Below are positions 42,299 through 50,616 of a DNA stretch of 52,054 nt, in pieces. Origin of the DNA: Muribaculaceae bacterium. GTDB lineage: Bacteria > Bacteroidota > Bacteroidia > Bacteroidales > Muribaculaceae. Positions within the stretch are counted from its first letter, which is position 1. Each line of letters begins with the position of its first letter. The translations under genes and the position numbers were made by a program. The notes beneath the pieces were generated by a model that was given only the letters and a program-made list of their open reading frames with translations, did not search any database and was not told the DNA's origin. The stretch lies in contig JAFQZK010000032.1 of the NCBI GenBank assembly GCA_017405965.1, positions 1 to 52,054 of the forward strand. The letters are read 5' to 3'.

Positions 42299-44782
42299 AT
42301 GGAAAACAAAAGATACGGTCACTTTGACGACCAACACCGCGAATATGTCATCACCGACCCGCAGACGCCGTGGCCCTGGATCAACTACCTGGGCAACGAG
42401 GATTTCTTCTCACTGATTTCCAACACGGCCGGCGGCTACTGCTTCTACAAGGATGCCAAGTTCCGCCGCTTGACACGCTACCGCTATAACGGCGTGCCTA
42501 TGGACAACGGCGGCCGCTACTTCTACATCAATGATGGCGGCACCGTGTGGAATCCCGGATGGAAGCCCTGCAAGACGCCGCTCGACACCTATGAGTGTCG
42601 TCACGGCATGAACTACACCCGCATCACGGGCAGCAAAAACGGCGTGGAGGCATCGGTGCTGTTCTTTGTACCCCTGCACACATGGGCCGAGGTGCAGAAG
42701 CTCACGCTCACCAACAACAGCAACGAGGTGAAGCGCCTCAAGCTGTTCTCCTTTGCCGAGTGGTGCCTGTGGAATGCAGCGACCGACATGGAGAACTTCC
42801 AGCGCAACTTCTCGACCGGTGAGGTCGAAATCGAGGGTTCGGTCATCTACCACAAGACCGAATACCGCGAGCGCCGCAATCACTACGCATTCTACGGTGT
42901 GAACGTACCCATCCAAGGCTTTGACACCGACCGTGAGACGTTCGTCGGCCTCTATAATGAGTTTGCCAATCCCGATGCCGTGATCGAAGGCCGTCCACGC
43001 AACAGCCATGCCCACGGTTGGAGCCCCATCGCCTCACACTACATCGAGGTGGAACTGCAACCGGGTGAAAGCCGTGACTATATCTTCCTGTTGGGCTATG
43101 TCGAGAACAAGCAAGAGGAGAAATTCATCGCTCCGCAGGTCATCAACAAGACGCAGGCCAAGGCTATGATGGCACGCTTCGACACCAGCGAAAAGGTGGA
43201 TGCTGCTTTTGCCGAACTGTGCAACTATTGGGACAACCTGCTCAATATCTACACGGCAAACACAGGGAACGATAAACTCGACCGCATGGTCAATATCTGG
43301 AACCAATATCAGTGCATGGTCACCTTCTGCATGTCACGCTCGGCCTCTTTCTTCGAGAGCGGCATCGGACGCGGCATGGGATTCCGCGACAGCAACCAGG
43401 ACCTGGTGGGCTTTGTACACCTCATCCCTGAGCGTGCCCGTGAGCGCATCATCGACATCGCCTCGACGCAGTTCCCCGACGGCGGCTGCTATCATCAGTA
43501 TCAGCCATTGACCAAGCGCGGCAACAACGACATCGGCGGCGGCTTCAATGATGACCCCTGCTGGCTCATCTTCGGCACCGTGGCCTATATCAAAGAAACG
43601 GGAGACTTCTCGATTCTCGACGAAATGGTTCCGTTTGACAACCAACCGGGCACCGAGGTCACGCTGTTTGAGCACCTGCAAGTGTCGTTCAACCACGTGG
43701 TCAACAACCTGGGACCGCACAGGTTGCCCCTCATCGGCCGTGCCGACTGGAATGACTGCCTGAATCTGAACTGCTTCTCCTGGGACCCCAACGAGAGTTT
43801 CCAGACCACCGAGAACAAGACCGAGGGCTCACAAGCCGAGTCGTTGATGATTGCCGGTCTGTTTGTCGTGACAGGCAAAGACTACGTCGAACTCTGCAAG
43901 ATTCTGCCTGACCACATCCAGACGATGCAAAATCTCAAAGCCATCGATTTCGCCGCCGAGGCCGACCGTGCCCAGCAGCATGTCGACGAGATGGTCAATG
44001 CCGTCAAGGCCCATGGCTGGGACGGTGAATGGTATCTGCGTGCCTATGACTTCTATGGCAATAAAATCGGCAGCGATGAGTGCGAGGAAGGCAAAATCTT
44101 CATCGAGTCACAGGGCTGGTGCACCATGGCGGGCATCGGTCTGGAAGAAGGACTCGTGGAGCGTTCGCTCGACTCGGTGAAAGAACGCCTGGATTGCGAA
44201 CACGGCATCGTGCTCAACAATCCTGCCTTCACCACCTATCATGTCGAGATGGGTGAAATCAGCTCCTATCCCGAAGGCTACAAGGAGAATGCTGGCATCT
44301 TCTGCCACAACAATCCTTGGGTCATCATCGGCGAGACGGTGGCTGCCCGCGGCGATGACGCTTGGAGCCACTACAAGAAGATCCTGCCCAGCTACGTCGA
44401 GGAGGACCGGCAGACGCTGCACAAGGTCGAACCCTATGTCAACTGCCAAATGGTGGCCGGCAAGGACGCCTATCGTCCCGGTGAGGGCAAGAACTCATGG
44501 CTCACCGGCACAGCAGCATGGATGTGGTACACGGTGTCGGAATTCATCCTTGGCATCAAGCCGCACTATGATGGTCTGCTCATCGACCCGTGTCTGCCCA
44601 AGACAGCGCACAACTACACGGTGACCAGGCGCTTCCGCGGTGCGGAATATGAAATCCATGTGAGCAACCCCAAGGGCGTGAGCAAGGGCGTTGCCAAGAT
44701 GACTGTTGATGGAATGCCGGTCGAGGGCGCTGTCGTGCCCTCACAACCCGGCAAGCACATTGTCGAGGTCGTCATGGGATAA
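42299..44782 (+). CDS. GH94 cellobiose phosphorylase
   Basis: 827 residues, no signal peptide. The N-terminal super-beta-sandwich contains [19 protein letters not shown] and [13 protein letters not shown]. The catalytic (alpha/alpha)6 barrel contains [20 protein letters not shown] and [10 protein letters not shown], with the general acid Asp in the DWND motif (residues 483-486). It converts cellobiose and phosphate into glucose-1-phosphate and glucose. It lies 9 bp after the epimerase, so the operon handles both Man- and Glc-ended disaccharides, as expected from glucomannan. Length and motifs are those of true cellobiose phosphorylases rather than chitobiose or cellodextrin phosphorylases. 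Confidence 0.93.
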   Translation: MENKRYGHFDDQHREYVITDPQTPWPWINYLGNEDFFSLISNTAGGYCFYKDAKFRRLTRYRYNGVPMDNGGRYFYINDGGTVWNPGWKPCKTPLDTYECRHGMNYTRITGSKNGVEASVLFFVPLHTWAEVQKLTLTNNSNEVKRLKLFSFAEWCLWNAATDMENFQRNFSTGEVEIEGSVIYHKTEYRERRNHYAFYGVNVPIQGFDTDRETFVGLYNEFANPDAVIEGRPRNSHAHGWSPIASHYIEVELQPGESRDYIFLLGYVENKQEEKFIAPQVINKTQAKAMMARFDTSEKVDAAFAELCNYWDNLLNIYTANTGNDKLDRMVNIWNQYQCMVTFCMSRSASFFESGIGRGMGFRDSNQDLVGFVHLIPERARERIIDIASTQFPDGGCYHQYQPLTKRGNNDIGGGFNDDPCWLIFGTVAYIKETGDFSILDEMVPFDNQPGTEVTLFEHLQVSFNHVVNNLGPHRLPLIGRADWNDCLNLNCFSWDPNESFQTTENKTEGSQAESLMIAGLFVVTGKDYVELCKILPDHIQTMQNLKAIDFAAEADRAQQHVDEMVNAVKAHGWDGEWYLRAYDFYGNKIGSDECEEGKIFIESQGWCTMAGIGLEEGLVERSLDSVKERLDCEHGIVLNNPAFTTYHVEMGEISSYPEGYKENAGIFCHNNPWVIIGETVAARGDDAWSHYKKILPSYVEEDRQTLHKVEPYVNCQMVAGKDAYRPGEGKNSWLTGTAAWMWYTVSEFILGIKPHYDGLLIDPCLPKTAHNYTVTRRFRGAEYEIHVSNPKGVSKGVAKMTVDGMPVEGAVVPSQPGKHIVEVVMG

Positions 44783-44825
44783 TAATTGAAATGTAGAACA
44801 ACATTAACTGAAATATATCGAAACG

Positions 44826-47012
44826 ATGAAAAGATTCTCTCTTATCCTTGCAACGATGATGTTGCTGGGTTCCGGCACGATGAGTGCTTGGCAGGGTGAC
44901 GTTGCTGTGCAAACGCCCAACACCCAGTTGGTGCTGCACGCCTATGAGGGCGGCGACCTGCGCATGGGCTATTACGGCAACAAGAGCGCCACACTGCAGC
45001 AACTGCGTGACGGTGGTGCCGACCTTAACTTCTCGGCATTGCCTGCATTCGGCACCGTGGACGCCATCCAACTGCCTGCTATTCAGGTGCAGCATGCCGA
45101 CGGCGACCTGAACCTCGAGCTCAAGGTCACCAACTACGAGACGAGCAGCGACGACCGCTCGCAGCTTCACATTTTCACGATGACCGACAAGCTGCTGCCT
45201 GTCACAGTGAAAGTGTTCTATAAAGCCTACAAAAACGTGGACGTGATTGAGACCTGGACTGAGATCTCTCACAAGGAGAAACGTGCTATCACGCTCAAGC
45301 GCTTCGACTCCGGCCACTTGACGCTGCGCCAGGGCGACGTGTGGATCAGCCACCTGCACGGCAACTGGGCAGCCGAGACCGAGCCCACGACCGAACCGCT
45401 TACACAGGGCCTGAAAACCATCCGCAACACCGACGGCGCCCGCAACTCGCACATGGATGCTCCCGAGCTGATGATTTCGCTCGACGGTGAGCCGCAGGAG
45501 ACCACGGGTCGCGTCATTGCTGCCATCCTGTGCTGGAGCGGCAACTACGAACTCCGCATCAACACCACAGGCCATCGTCAGCACCAGTTCTACGCCGGTA
45601 TCGACCCGATGTCGTCGGAATATGTACTTGAGCCCAACGAACTCTTCGAGACTCCGCATCTGGCTCTGGCCTACTCCGAGGACGGTCTGGGAGGTGCCAG
45701 CCGCACCATCCATCGCTGGGCACGCACCGAGGGCATGTTCCACCGTGGCATGAAGACGGGCGACATCCTGCTCAACTCGTGGGAAGGCGTCGTATTTGAC
45801 ATCAAGGAGGAAACCATGATCAACATGATGGACGACATCGCCAAGTTTGGCGGCGAACTGTTCGTGATGGACGATGGTTGGTTTGGCGACAAGTATCCCC
45901 GCAACAACGACTCTTCGTCGTTGGGCGACTGGGTGGTTGACAAGCGCAAACTGCCCGGCGGCATCAGCACGCTCACCCAGGCGGCCCGTCAGCGTGGCAT
46001 CAAGTTCGGCATCTGGATTGAGCCCGAGATGTGCAACACCGTGAGTGAACTCTACGAGAAGCACCCCGACTGGATGCTCCAGACCAAAGGGCGCGAACTC
46101 AAACAAGGCCGTGGCGGCACCCAGGTGGTGCTCGACCTGACCAACCCCAAGGTGCAGGACTTCATCTTCGGCATCGTGGACAACCTGATGACGCAGAATC
46201 CTGACATCGCCTATATCAAGTGGGATGCCAACGCCTCGATCCAGAACTACGGCTCGCTATACTTGCCCAAGGACAAGCAGAACAATATCTCCATACTGTG
46301 GCACCGCGGACTTATCAACGTGCTCAAGCGCATCCGCGCCAAGTATCCCGACCTGGTCATCCAAGACTGCGCCTCGGGTGGTGGCCGTGCCAACTATGGC
46401 CTGCTGCCCTACTTCGACGAGTTCTGGGTGAGCGACAACAACGATGCCCTGCAGCGCGTTTATATCCAGTATGGTACCTCCTACTTCTTCCCTGCCAACG
46501 CCATGGCACAGCACATCGGCGGCTCTCCTTATTGGAACACTGGCGGCCGTGTCATCCCCATCAAGTTCCGCTGCGACGTGGCTATGAGCGGACGTCTGGG
46601 CATGGAGCTGCAACCGCGGCACATGAGCCAGGAGGAGCACGACCAGTGCACACAGGCGTTTGCCGACTACAAGTTGCTGCGCCCCGTCGTGCAGAACGGC
46701 AACCTCTATCGTCTGATTTCGCCGTACAACCGCAAGGGCGTCTCGTCCATCATGTTCAGCAATGATGCTATGGACCATGCCGTGTGGTTCGTCTACAAGG
46801 TTGACAACTACGTTGACCAGCCCCTGCCGCGCATCCAACTTGCAGGTCTTGATCCCAATCGCAGTTACACCATCACCGAGCGCAACGTCAAGGTGGGCCA
46901 AAAGCCATGCGCACTCAACGGCAAGACCTTCACCGGCCGCTTCCTGATGGACATCGGTCTTGAAGTGCCCCTGGCCAGCGACTACGCCAGCCGCATCTTC
47001 GAACTCAGATAA
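44826..47012 (+). CDS. GH36 alpha-galactosidase, periplasmic
   Basis: 728 residues with signal MKRFSLILATMMLLGSGTMSA. An N-terminal beta-supersandwich (about 25-330) precedes the barrel. The nucleophile is Asp467 in YIKWDANAS and the acid/base Asp537 in WVSDNNDALQR; FVMDDGWFGDK and GIKFGIWIEPEM are further GH36 blocks. It removes alpha-1,6-galactose from galactomannan or galactoglucomannan oligosaccharides, clearing the chain for the GH26 that follows. It lies 43 bp after GH94. Its length of about 730 residues matches bacterial GH36 subgroup I. Confidence 0.93.
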   Translation: MKRFSLILATMMLLGSGTMSAWQGDVAVQTPNTQLVLHAYEGGDLRMGYYGNKSATLQQLRDGGADLNFSALPAFGTVDAIQLPAIQVQHADGDLNLELKVTNYETSSDDRSQLHIFTMTDKLLPVTVKVFYKAYKNVDVIETWTEISHKEKRAITLKRFDSGHLTLRQGDVWISHLHGNWAAETEPTTEPLTQGLKTIRNTDGARNSHMDAPELMISLDGEPQETTGRVIAAILCWSGNYELRINTTGHRQHQFYAGIDPMSSEYVLEPNELFETPHLALAYSEDGLGGASRTIHRWARTEGMFHRGMKTGDILLNSWEGVVFDIKEETMINMMDDIAKFGGELFVMDDGWFGDKYPRNNDSSSLGDWVVDKRKLPGGISTLTQAARQRGIKFGIWIEPEMCNTVSELYEKHPDWMLQTKGRELKQGRGGTQVVLDLTNPKVQDFIFGIVDNLMTQNPDIAYIKWDANASIQNYGSLYLPKDKQNNISILWHRGLINVLKRIRAKYPDLVIQDCASGGGRANYGLLPYFDEFWVSDNNDALQRVYIQYGTSYFFPANAMAQHIGGSPYWNTGGRVIPIKFRCDVAMSGRLGMELQPRHMSQEEHDQCTQAFADYKLLRPVVQNGNLYRLISPYNRKGVSSIMFSNDAMDHAVWFVYKVDNYVDQPLPRIQLAGLDPNRSYTITERNVKVGQKPCALNGKTFTGRFLMDIGLEVPLASDYASRIFELR

Positions 47013-47014
47013 AA

Positions 47015-47098
47015 GAGTTAGGAATCAGGAGTTAGGAATTAGGAGTTAACTAAGGACTAGGGACTAGGGACTAGGGACTAGAAACTAAAAACTAAAAA
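47015..47098. repeat. Period-7 intergenic array H5
   Basis: Starts right after the GH36 stop: GAGTTAG, GAATCAG, GAGTTAG, GAATTAG, GAGTTAA, then CTAAGGA and CTAGGGA three times, CTAGAAA, CTAAAAA. The longest regular stretch of this family; the GGCGGATGCC core is absent. Confidence 0.7.
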
Positions 47099-47144
47099 AT
47101 CACCTAAACAATAACAAATGATATAGAGACCCATCAATTATATT

Positions 47145-47225
47145 AACCGCCCTACAGGCGGGAAATTAGAAGAAAATTAATTTTTTAAAATATAATTTGT
47201 TTAATTTCCCGTGCGAAGCACGGTT
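47145..47225. repeat. Two-hairpin repeat element (d), 81 bp
   Basis: Left hairpin CCGCC-CTACA-GGCGG, right hairpin CCGTGC-GAA-GCACGG, with an outer GATATAG (47120-47126) / CTATATC (47259-47265). It sits between GH36 and the second GH26. Confidence 0.75.
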
Positions 47226-47287
47226 AAATGTTGCGTGGTTCTTTCGCAGAGCCAACTGCTATATCGATACTGAACTATAACAAAAAA

Positions 47288-48445
47288 ATGAAAATGATGA
47301 AACCAAGACTGTTGCTCATCGCCCTGCTGATTGCCCTTTGCGCATCACAGGCGGGAGCACGTGCACCCAAAGTGGAGAAAACCCCGGCGCAAAAGTTGAT
47401 TGAGCGCCTCGCCAAGCTGCAAAAACGCGGTATCATGTACGGCCATCAGGACGACCCGTTCTATGGCATCACTTGGGAGTGGGAGCATGGCCGTTCCGAC
47501 ACCTATGACCTTGTCGGCGACTATCCTGGCGTGATGGGCTTTGACCTGGGCGGCATCGAGATGGGCGACGACAAGAACCTGGATTCGGTACCGTTCAATT
47601 GGATTCGTGAAGAAATCATCAAGCAACACGAGCGTGGCGGTATCGTAACGCTGTCATGGCATCCGCGCAATCCCATGTTGGGCACCACGGCTTGGATTGA
47701 GAGCGACATCAAGTCGTTTGAGGCAGCAAAGCCTTATCTTGAGAAAACCGGCCAACTCGGTCTTGTCCTCGATCCCAAGAGCACGGTAAAGGAGATTCTG
47801 CCCGGCGGCAAGGGCCACAACAAGTTCATGACTTGGCTCCAGCGTGTGGAGGCATTCATCCTCTCGCTCACCGACAAGGACGGCCGTCCTGTCCCTGTTA
47901 TCTTCCGTCCCTGGCATGAGTACAACGGCGGATGGTTCTGGTGGGGCAAGGGCAATTGCACCGACGAGGATTTCCTGAGCTTGTGGAATCTCACTCAAGA
48001 TTATCTCAACAAGAGCCTGTCCAAGTCCATCGTGTGGAGTTGCTCGCCCAATTTGGGTGTCGATCCGCAGGAATTCTATAACCGCTGGCCCGGTGACGAG
48101 CGTGTTGATTTGCTGGGTCTTGACGCCTATCAGTGGGGCACCGAAGAGGATTTTGTCAAGCAGTGTAATGCCGATATGGACTTCCTGGACGCCTATGCCC
48201 GGGAGCACGGCCTGCTGCTGGCATTCACCGAGTGCGGCTACAAGAATTCGCCCGATGCCACCTGGTGGAGCCGCGTGTTGCTGCCCATCATGGAGAAGCA
48301 CCATCCCTGCTATTTCCTGCCGTGGCGCAACTTCAAGCGTGAGCACTTCGGCGCAGCGCCTGGCCTGGCCACAGCCGATGATTTCAAGCAGATGGCAAAG
48401 GACAAGAAAATCCTCTTTGTCCAGGACATCAAGAAGGTGAAGTAG
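47288..48445 (+). CDS. GH26 beta-mannanase, mannobiose-forming type
   Basis: 385 residues from MKMMKPRLLLIALLIALC; this start begins the signal peptide, while a longer frame reaches back into the repeat element and is not credible. The acid/base is Glu211 in FRPWHEYNGGWFWWG and the nucleophile Glu315 in FTECGYKN. There is no extra domain and no lipobox, so it is probably periplasmic. The type resembles the GH26 of the B. fragilis mannan operon, which releases mannobiose for the epimerase and GH130. It is the last gene of the operon and is followed by a terminator (48482-48522). Confidence 0.9.
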   Translation: MKMMKPRLLLIALLIALCASQAGARAPKVEKTPAQKLIERLAKLQKRGIMYGHQDDPFYGITWEWEHGRSDTYDLVGDYPGVMGFDLGGIEMGDDKNLDSVPFNWIREEIIKQHERGGIVTLSWHPRNPMLGTTAWIESDIKSFEAAKPYLEKTGQLGLVLDPKSTVKEILPGGKGHNKFMTWLQRVEAFILSLTDKDGRPVPVIFRPWHEYNGGWFWWGKGNCTDEDFLSLWNLTQDYLNKSLSKSIVWSCSPNLGVDPQEFYNRWPGDERVDLLGLDAYQWGTEEDFVKQCNADMDFLDAYAREHGLLLAFTECGYKNSPDATWWSRVLLPIMEKHHPCYFLPWRNFKREHFGAAPGLATADDFKQMAKDKKILFVQDIKKVK

Positions 48446-48476
48446 TTAACAGTTAACAGTTAACAGATAACAGTTA
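48446..48476. repeat. Period-7 intergenic array H6
   Basis: TTAACAG units (TTAACAG, TTAACAG, TTAACAG, ATAACAG) directly after the GH26 stop. Confidence 0.6.
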
Positions 48477-48481
48477 TTTAG

Positions 48482-48522
48482 CCGGCAGGACACCCGTCAA
48501 AAGGTCTCCTGTCGGGTTTTTT
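48482..48522 (+). terminator. Intrinsic terminator of the mannan operon
   Basis: CCGGCAGGA (48482-48490) pairs with TCCTGTCGG, one G.T pair, and T residues follow at 48516-48522. Confidence 0.7.
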
Positions 48523-48536
48523 ATTTTTCTCATTTT

Positions 48537-48603
48537 TTGATAAATTTGGCGGCGCCTCAGCAATTGATGCAAGCATCATTGCGTTCGGCTTGCACAAATT
48601 TTC
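48537..48603 (+). repeat. REP-like hairpin element, copy 4
   Basis: GATAAATTTGGCGGCGCCTCA, hairpin at 48560-48582 (GCAAT-T-GATGC, loop AA, GCATC-ATTGC), then CTTGCACAAATTTT. The stem differs on both arms from the other copies while the bulged T is kept. It lies between two terminators. Confidence 0.8.
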
Positions 48604-48660
48604 CATTTTTTCTTTTTTTTCTACGCACACGTGTGGAAAGAAAAAATTGCTCGATGGTGA

Positions 48661-48695
48661 TAAAAATCCCTCATGCCCGGGAGAGCATGAGGGAT
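48661..48695 (-). terminator. Terminator of the BspA-like gene
   Basis: ATCCCTCATGC (48666-48676) pairs with GCATGAGGGAT (48685-48695), and the minus strand continues with five T residues. A similar hairpin at 51836-51924 is split by an insertion. Confidence 0.7.
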
Positions 48696-48723
48696 ATTAC
48701 TGGACTATGTCGGATTTTTAATT

Positions 48724-50160
48724 TCATCTGCCGTTCAGGACGATGTCGATGACAGCGTTGACGTCGGCGATGTTGATTTCGCCATCACCGTTCACGTCGG
48801 CAGCAGAGGTGTTACCACTTCCGCCCAGAATCATATTGACGACGGCATTCACATCAGCAATATTGATCTCACGGTCGCCATTCACGTCGCCCATGAATAT
48901 ATCTTCCACAATCTGTCCGAAATACGGATACCAGTTCGCGTCATCCCGGTAAGCATCAGCCGTCCCTTGCAGCACATGAAGCGTACGACCAGAGTAATCA
49001 CCATTGTAATCTTTATCGAATTGTTCATTCCCGCACGATACGCCCGAGAGGTCAGCAATGTAGCAATACACATCCGTGAGCACCCAGCAGTTCTTGAACG
49101 CCTCGTTACCAATTGAAGTCACCGAGTTCGGGATGACGATGCTGGTCAGCCCAGAGCACCAATAGAACGCATTGTCACCGATTGAAGTCACCGAGTTAGG
49201 AATATTGATGCTGGTCAGACTTTCGCAGTTGTAGAACGCATATCTACCGATAGAAGTCACCGAATTGGCGATGTCGACGCTGGTCAGTCCCATGCAGCTC
49301 TCGAACGCACATTTACCGATTGAAGTCACCGAGTTAGGAATAATGATGCTGGTCAGGCCATAGCAGTAAGAGAACGCAAAGTTACCGATTGAAGTTACCG
49401 AGTTGGGGATAATCGTGTTCTTGCAGCCAACAATTAAAGTATTATCGGCGGTCTCTATAATTGCATTGCAATTGTTGCGCGAATCATATCTTGGATTGCC
49501 ACTCTCTACTACGAAACAGGCCAGCTCATCGCAGTTCTCGAACACCCCGTTACCGATAGAAGTCACCGAGTTAGGAATATTGATGCAAGTCAGACCATCG
49601 CAGCTGTAGAACGCTTTGTTACCGATAGAAGTCACCGAGTTGGGGATGACGATGCTGGTCAGACCATCGCAGCCCTCGAAGGCCCTCTCACCGATTGAAA
49701 TTACCGAGTTGGGGATAATCGTGTTCTTGCAGCCAGCAATTAAAGTATTATCGGCAGTCTCTATAATTGCATTGCAGTTGTTGCGCGAATCATATCTTGG
49801 ATTGCCACTTTCTACCACGATGCTGGTCAGCCCAGGGCAGTTCCCGAACGCAAAGTTATCGATCTTAGTTATTGAGTTGGGGATGTCGATGCTGGTCAGA
49901 CTGTCGCAACAATAGAAGGCAATTTCATCGATTGAAGTCACCGGGTAGGTGGTTCCATTGTAGGTGACGGTGGGCGGGATGACGACAGAGCCTGAATACC
50001 CAACAAAATACATATCATAATATAGACCTTTGCTGGTCACGGTGGCTTCGTTGCCGTTGATGTTGTAAAAGATGCCATCGACCACAAAGTCGTGGGCCGT
50101 GGCGAGTGCCGGCAATAGGATGGCCAGCAGCATTACTGAAAAGCGAAATAGTTGTCTCAT
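48724..50160 (-). CDS. BspA-like leucine-rich repeat protein with dockerin-type tail
   Basis: 478 residues with signal MRQLFRFSVMLLAILLPALATA. About ten LRR_5 (BspA-type) repeats follow, each like SVTSIGNKAFYSCDGLT, between residues 70 and 370. A segment of about 90 residues (VESGNPRYDSRNNCNAI, ADNTLIAGCKNTIIPNS) occurs twice, an internal duplication. The C-terminus (about 420-478) has two Ca-binding dockerin-type units, GDVNGDREINIADVNAVVN and ADVNGDGEINIADVNAVID. These proteins are secreted or surface-exposed adhesins in Bacteroidetes. Promoter box TATATTTG at 50222-50229. Target unknown. Confidence 0.9.
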   Translation of the reverse strand: MRQLFRFSVMLLAILLPALATAHDFVVDGIFYNINGNEATVTSKGLYYDMYFVGYSGSVVIPPTVTYNGTTYPVTSIDEIAFYCCDSLTSIDIPNSITKIDNFAFGNCPGLTSIVVESGNPRYDSRNNCNAIIETADNTLIAGCKNTIIPNSVISIGERAFEGCDGLTSIVIPNSVTSIGNKAFYSCDGLTCINIPNSVTSIGNGVFENCDELACFVVESGNPRYDSRNNCNAIIETADNTLIVGCKNTIIPNSVTSIGNFAFSYCYGLTSIIIPNSVTSIGKCAFESCMGLTSVDIANSVTSIGRYAFYNCESLTSINIPNSVTSIGDNAFYWCSGLTSIVIPNSVTSIGNEAFKNCWVLTDVYCYIADLSGVSCGNEQFDKDYNGDYSGRTLHVLQGTADAYRDDANWYPYFGQIVEDIFMGDVNGDREINIADVNAVVNMILGGSGNTSAADVNGDGEINIADVNAVIDIVLNGR

Positions 50161-50221
50161 GATCTTAATGTTTAGAAATTAAATAACGGTTAATACAATA
50201 AATGATTTAAAGTCTCGCCCG

Positions 50222-50229
50222 CAAATATA
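50222..50229 (-). promoter_or_regulatory. -7 box TATATTTG for the BspA-like gene
   Basis: TATATTTG on the minus strand, 62 bp before ATG 50160. Confidence 0.5.
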
Positions 50230-50430
50230 AAAAACATTTTTCATTTTTCATCACAGGCATGCCTATTTTTTTCAGTAGCTGCCTTAAAATATACACCAAG
50301 ATTTAACTAACACCCTTATTATCAACTAATTATAGCAAAACAACATACTGAGACGACTTTATATTTGACAAAAGGGGCTTACCATATCAGGCAAGCAGGG
50401 TGTTGCAAAACTCCACTCGACGCAGTTTTT

Positions 50431-50521
50431 AACCGCCCTGACGGGCGGGAAATTAATCAAATTGAAATAATTTTTACTTGATTATATATAATTTGAATAA
50501 TTTCCCGTGCGTAGCACGGTT
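50431..50521. repeat. Two-hairpin repeat element (e), 91 bp
   Basis: Left hairpin CCGCCC-TGAC-GGGCGG, right hairpin CCGTGC-GTA-GCACGG. A perfect 12-bp outer inverted repeat TGTTGCAAAACT (50401-50412) / AGTTTTGCAACA (50538-50549) surrounds it. The right flank GCGACATTAAGTT is shared with element (a). The rest of the 50161-50616 spacer holds only AT-rich sequence and the BspA promoter. Confidence 0.8.
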
Positions 50522-50616
50522 TGTTTCAGCGACATTAAGTTTTGCAACAACAACCATTTTCCGCATTTCTCCGGACAATGTTCCTCAACTATAGTTTCTA
50601 GAAATAGGGGTTAATT

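Noticed and set aside
44772-46106. Minus-strand frame of 444 codons opposite GH36
   Set aside because: No promoter, no domain; the plus strand encodes GH36 with both catalytic Asp residues.
21943-48476. CRISPR array
   Set aside because: The regularly spaced short units are contiguous heptamers without unique spacers, and no cas gene is present. The 106-bp repeats are separated by genes, not spacers.
48626-48635. Palindrome CACACGTGTG flanked by T and A runs
   Set aside because: Perfect but short, in a spacer already full of terminator-like structures; nothing ties it to a promoter.
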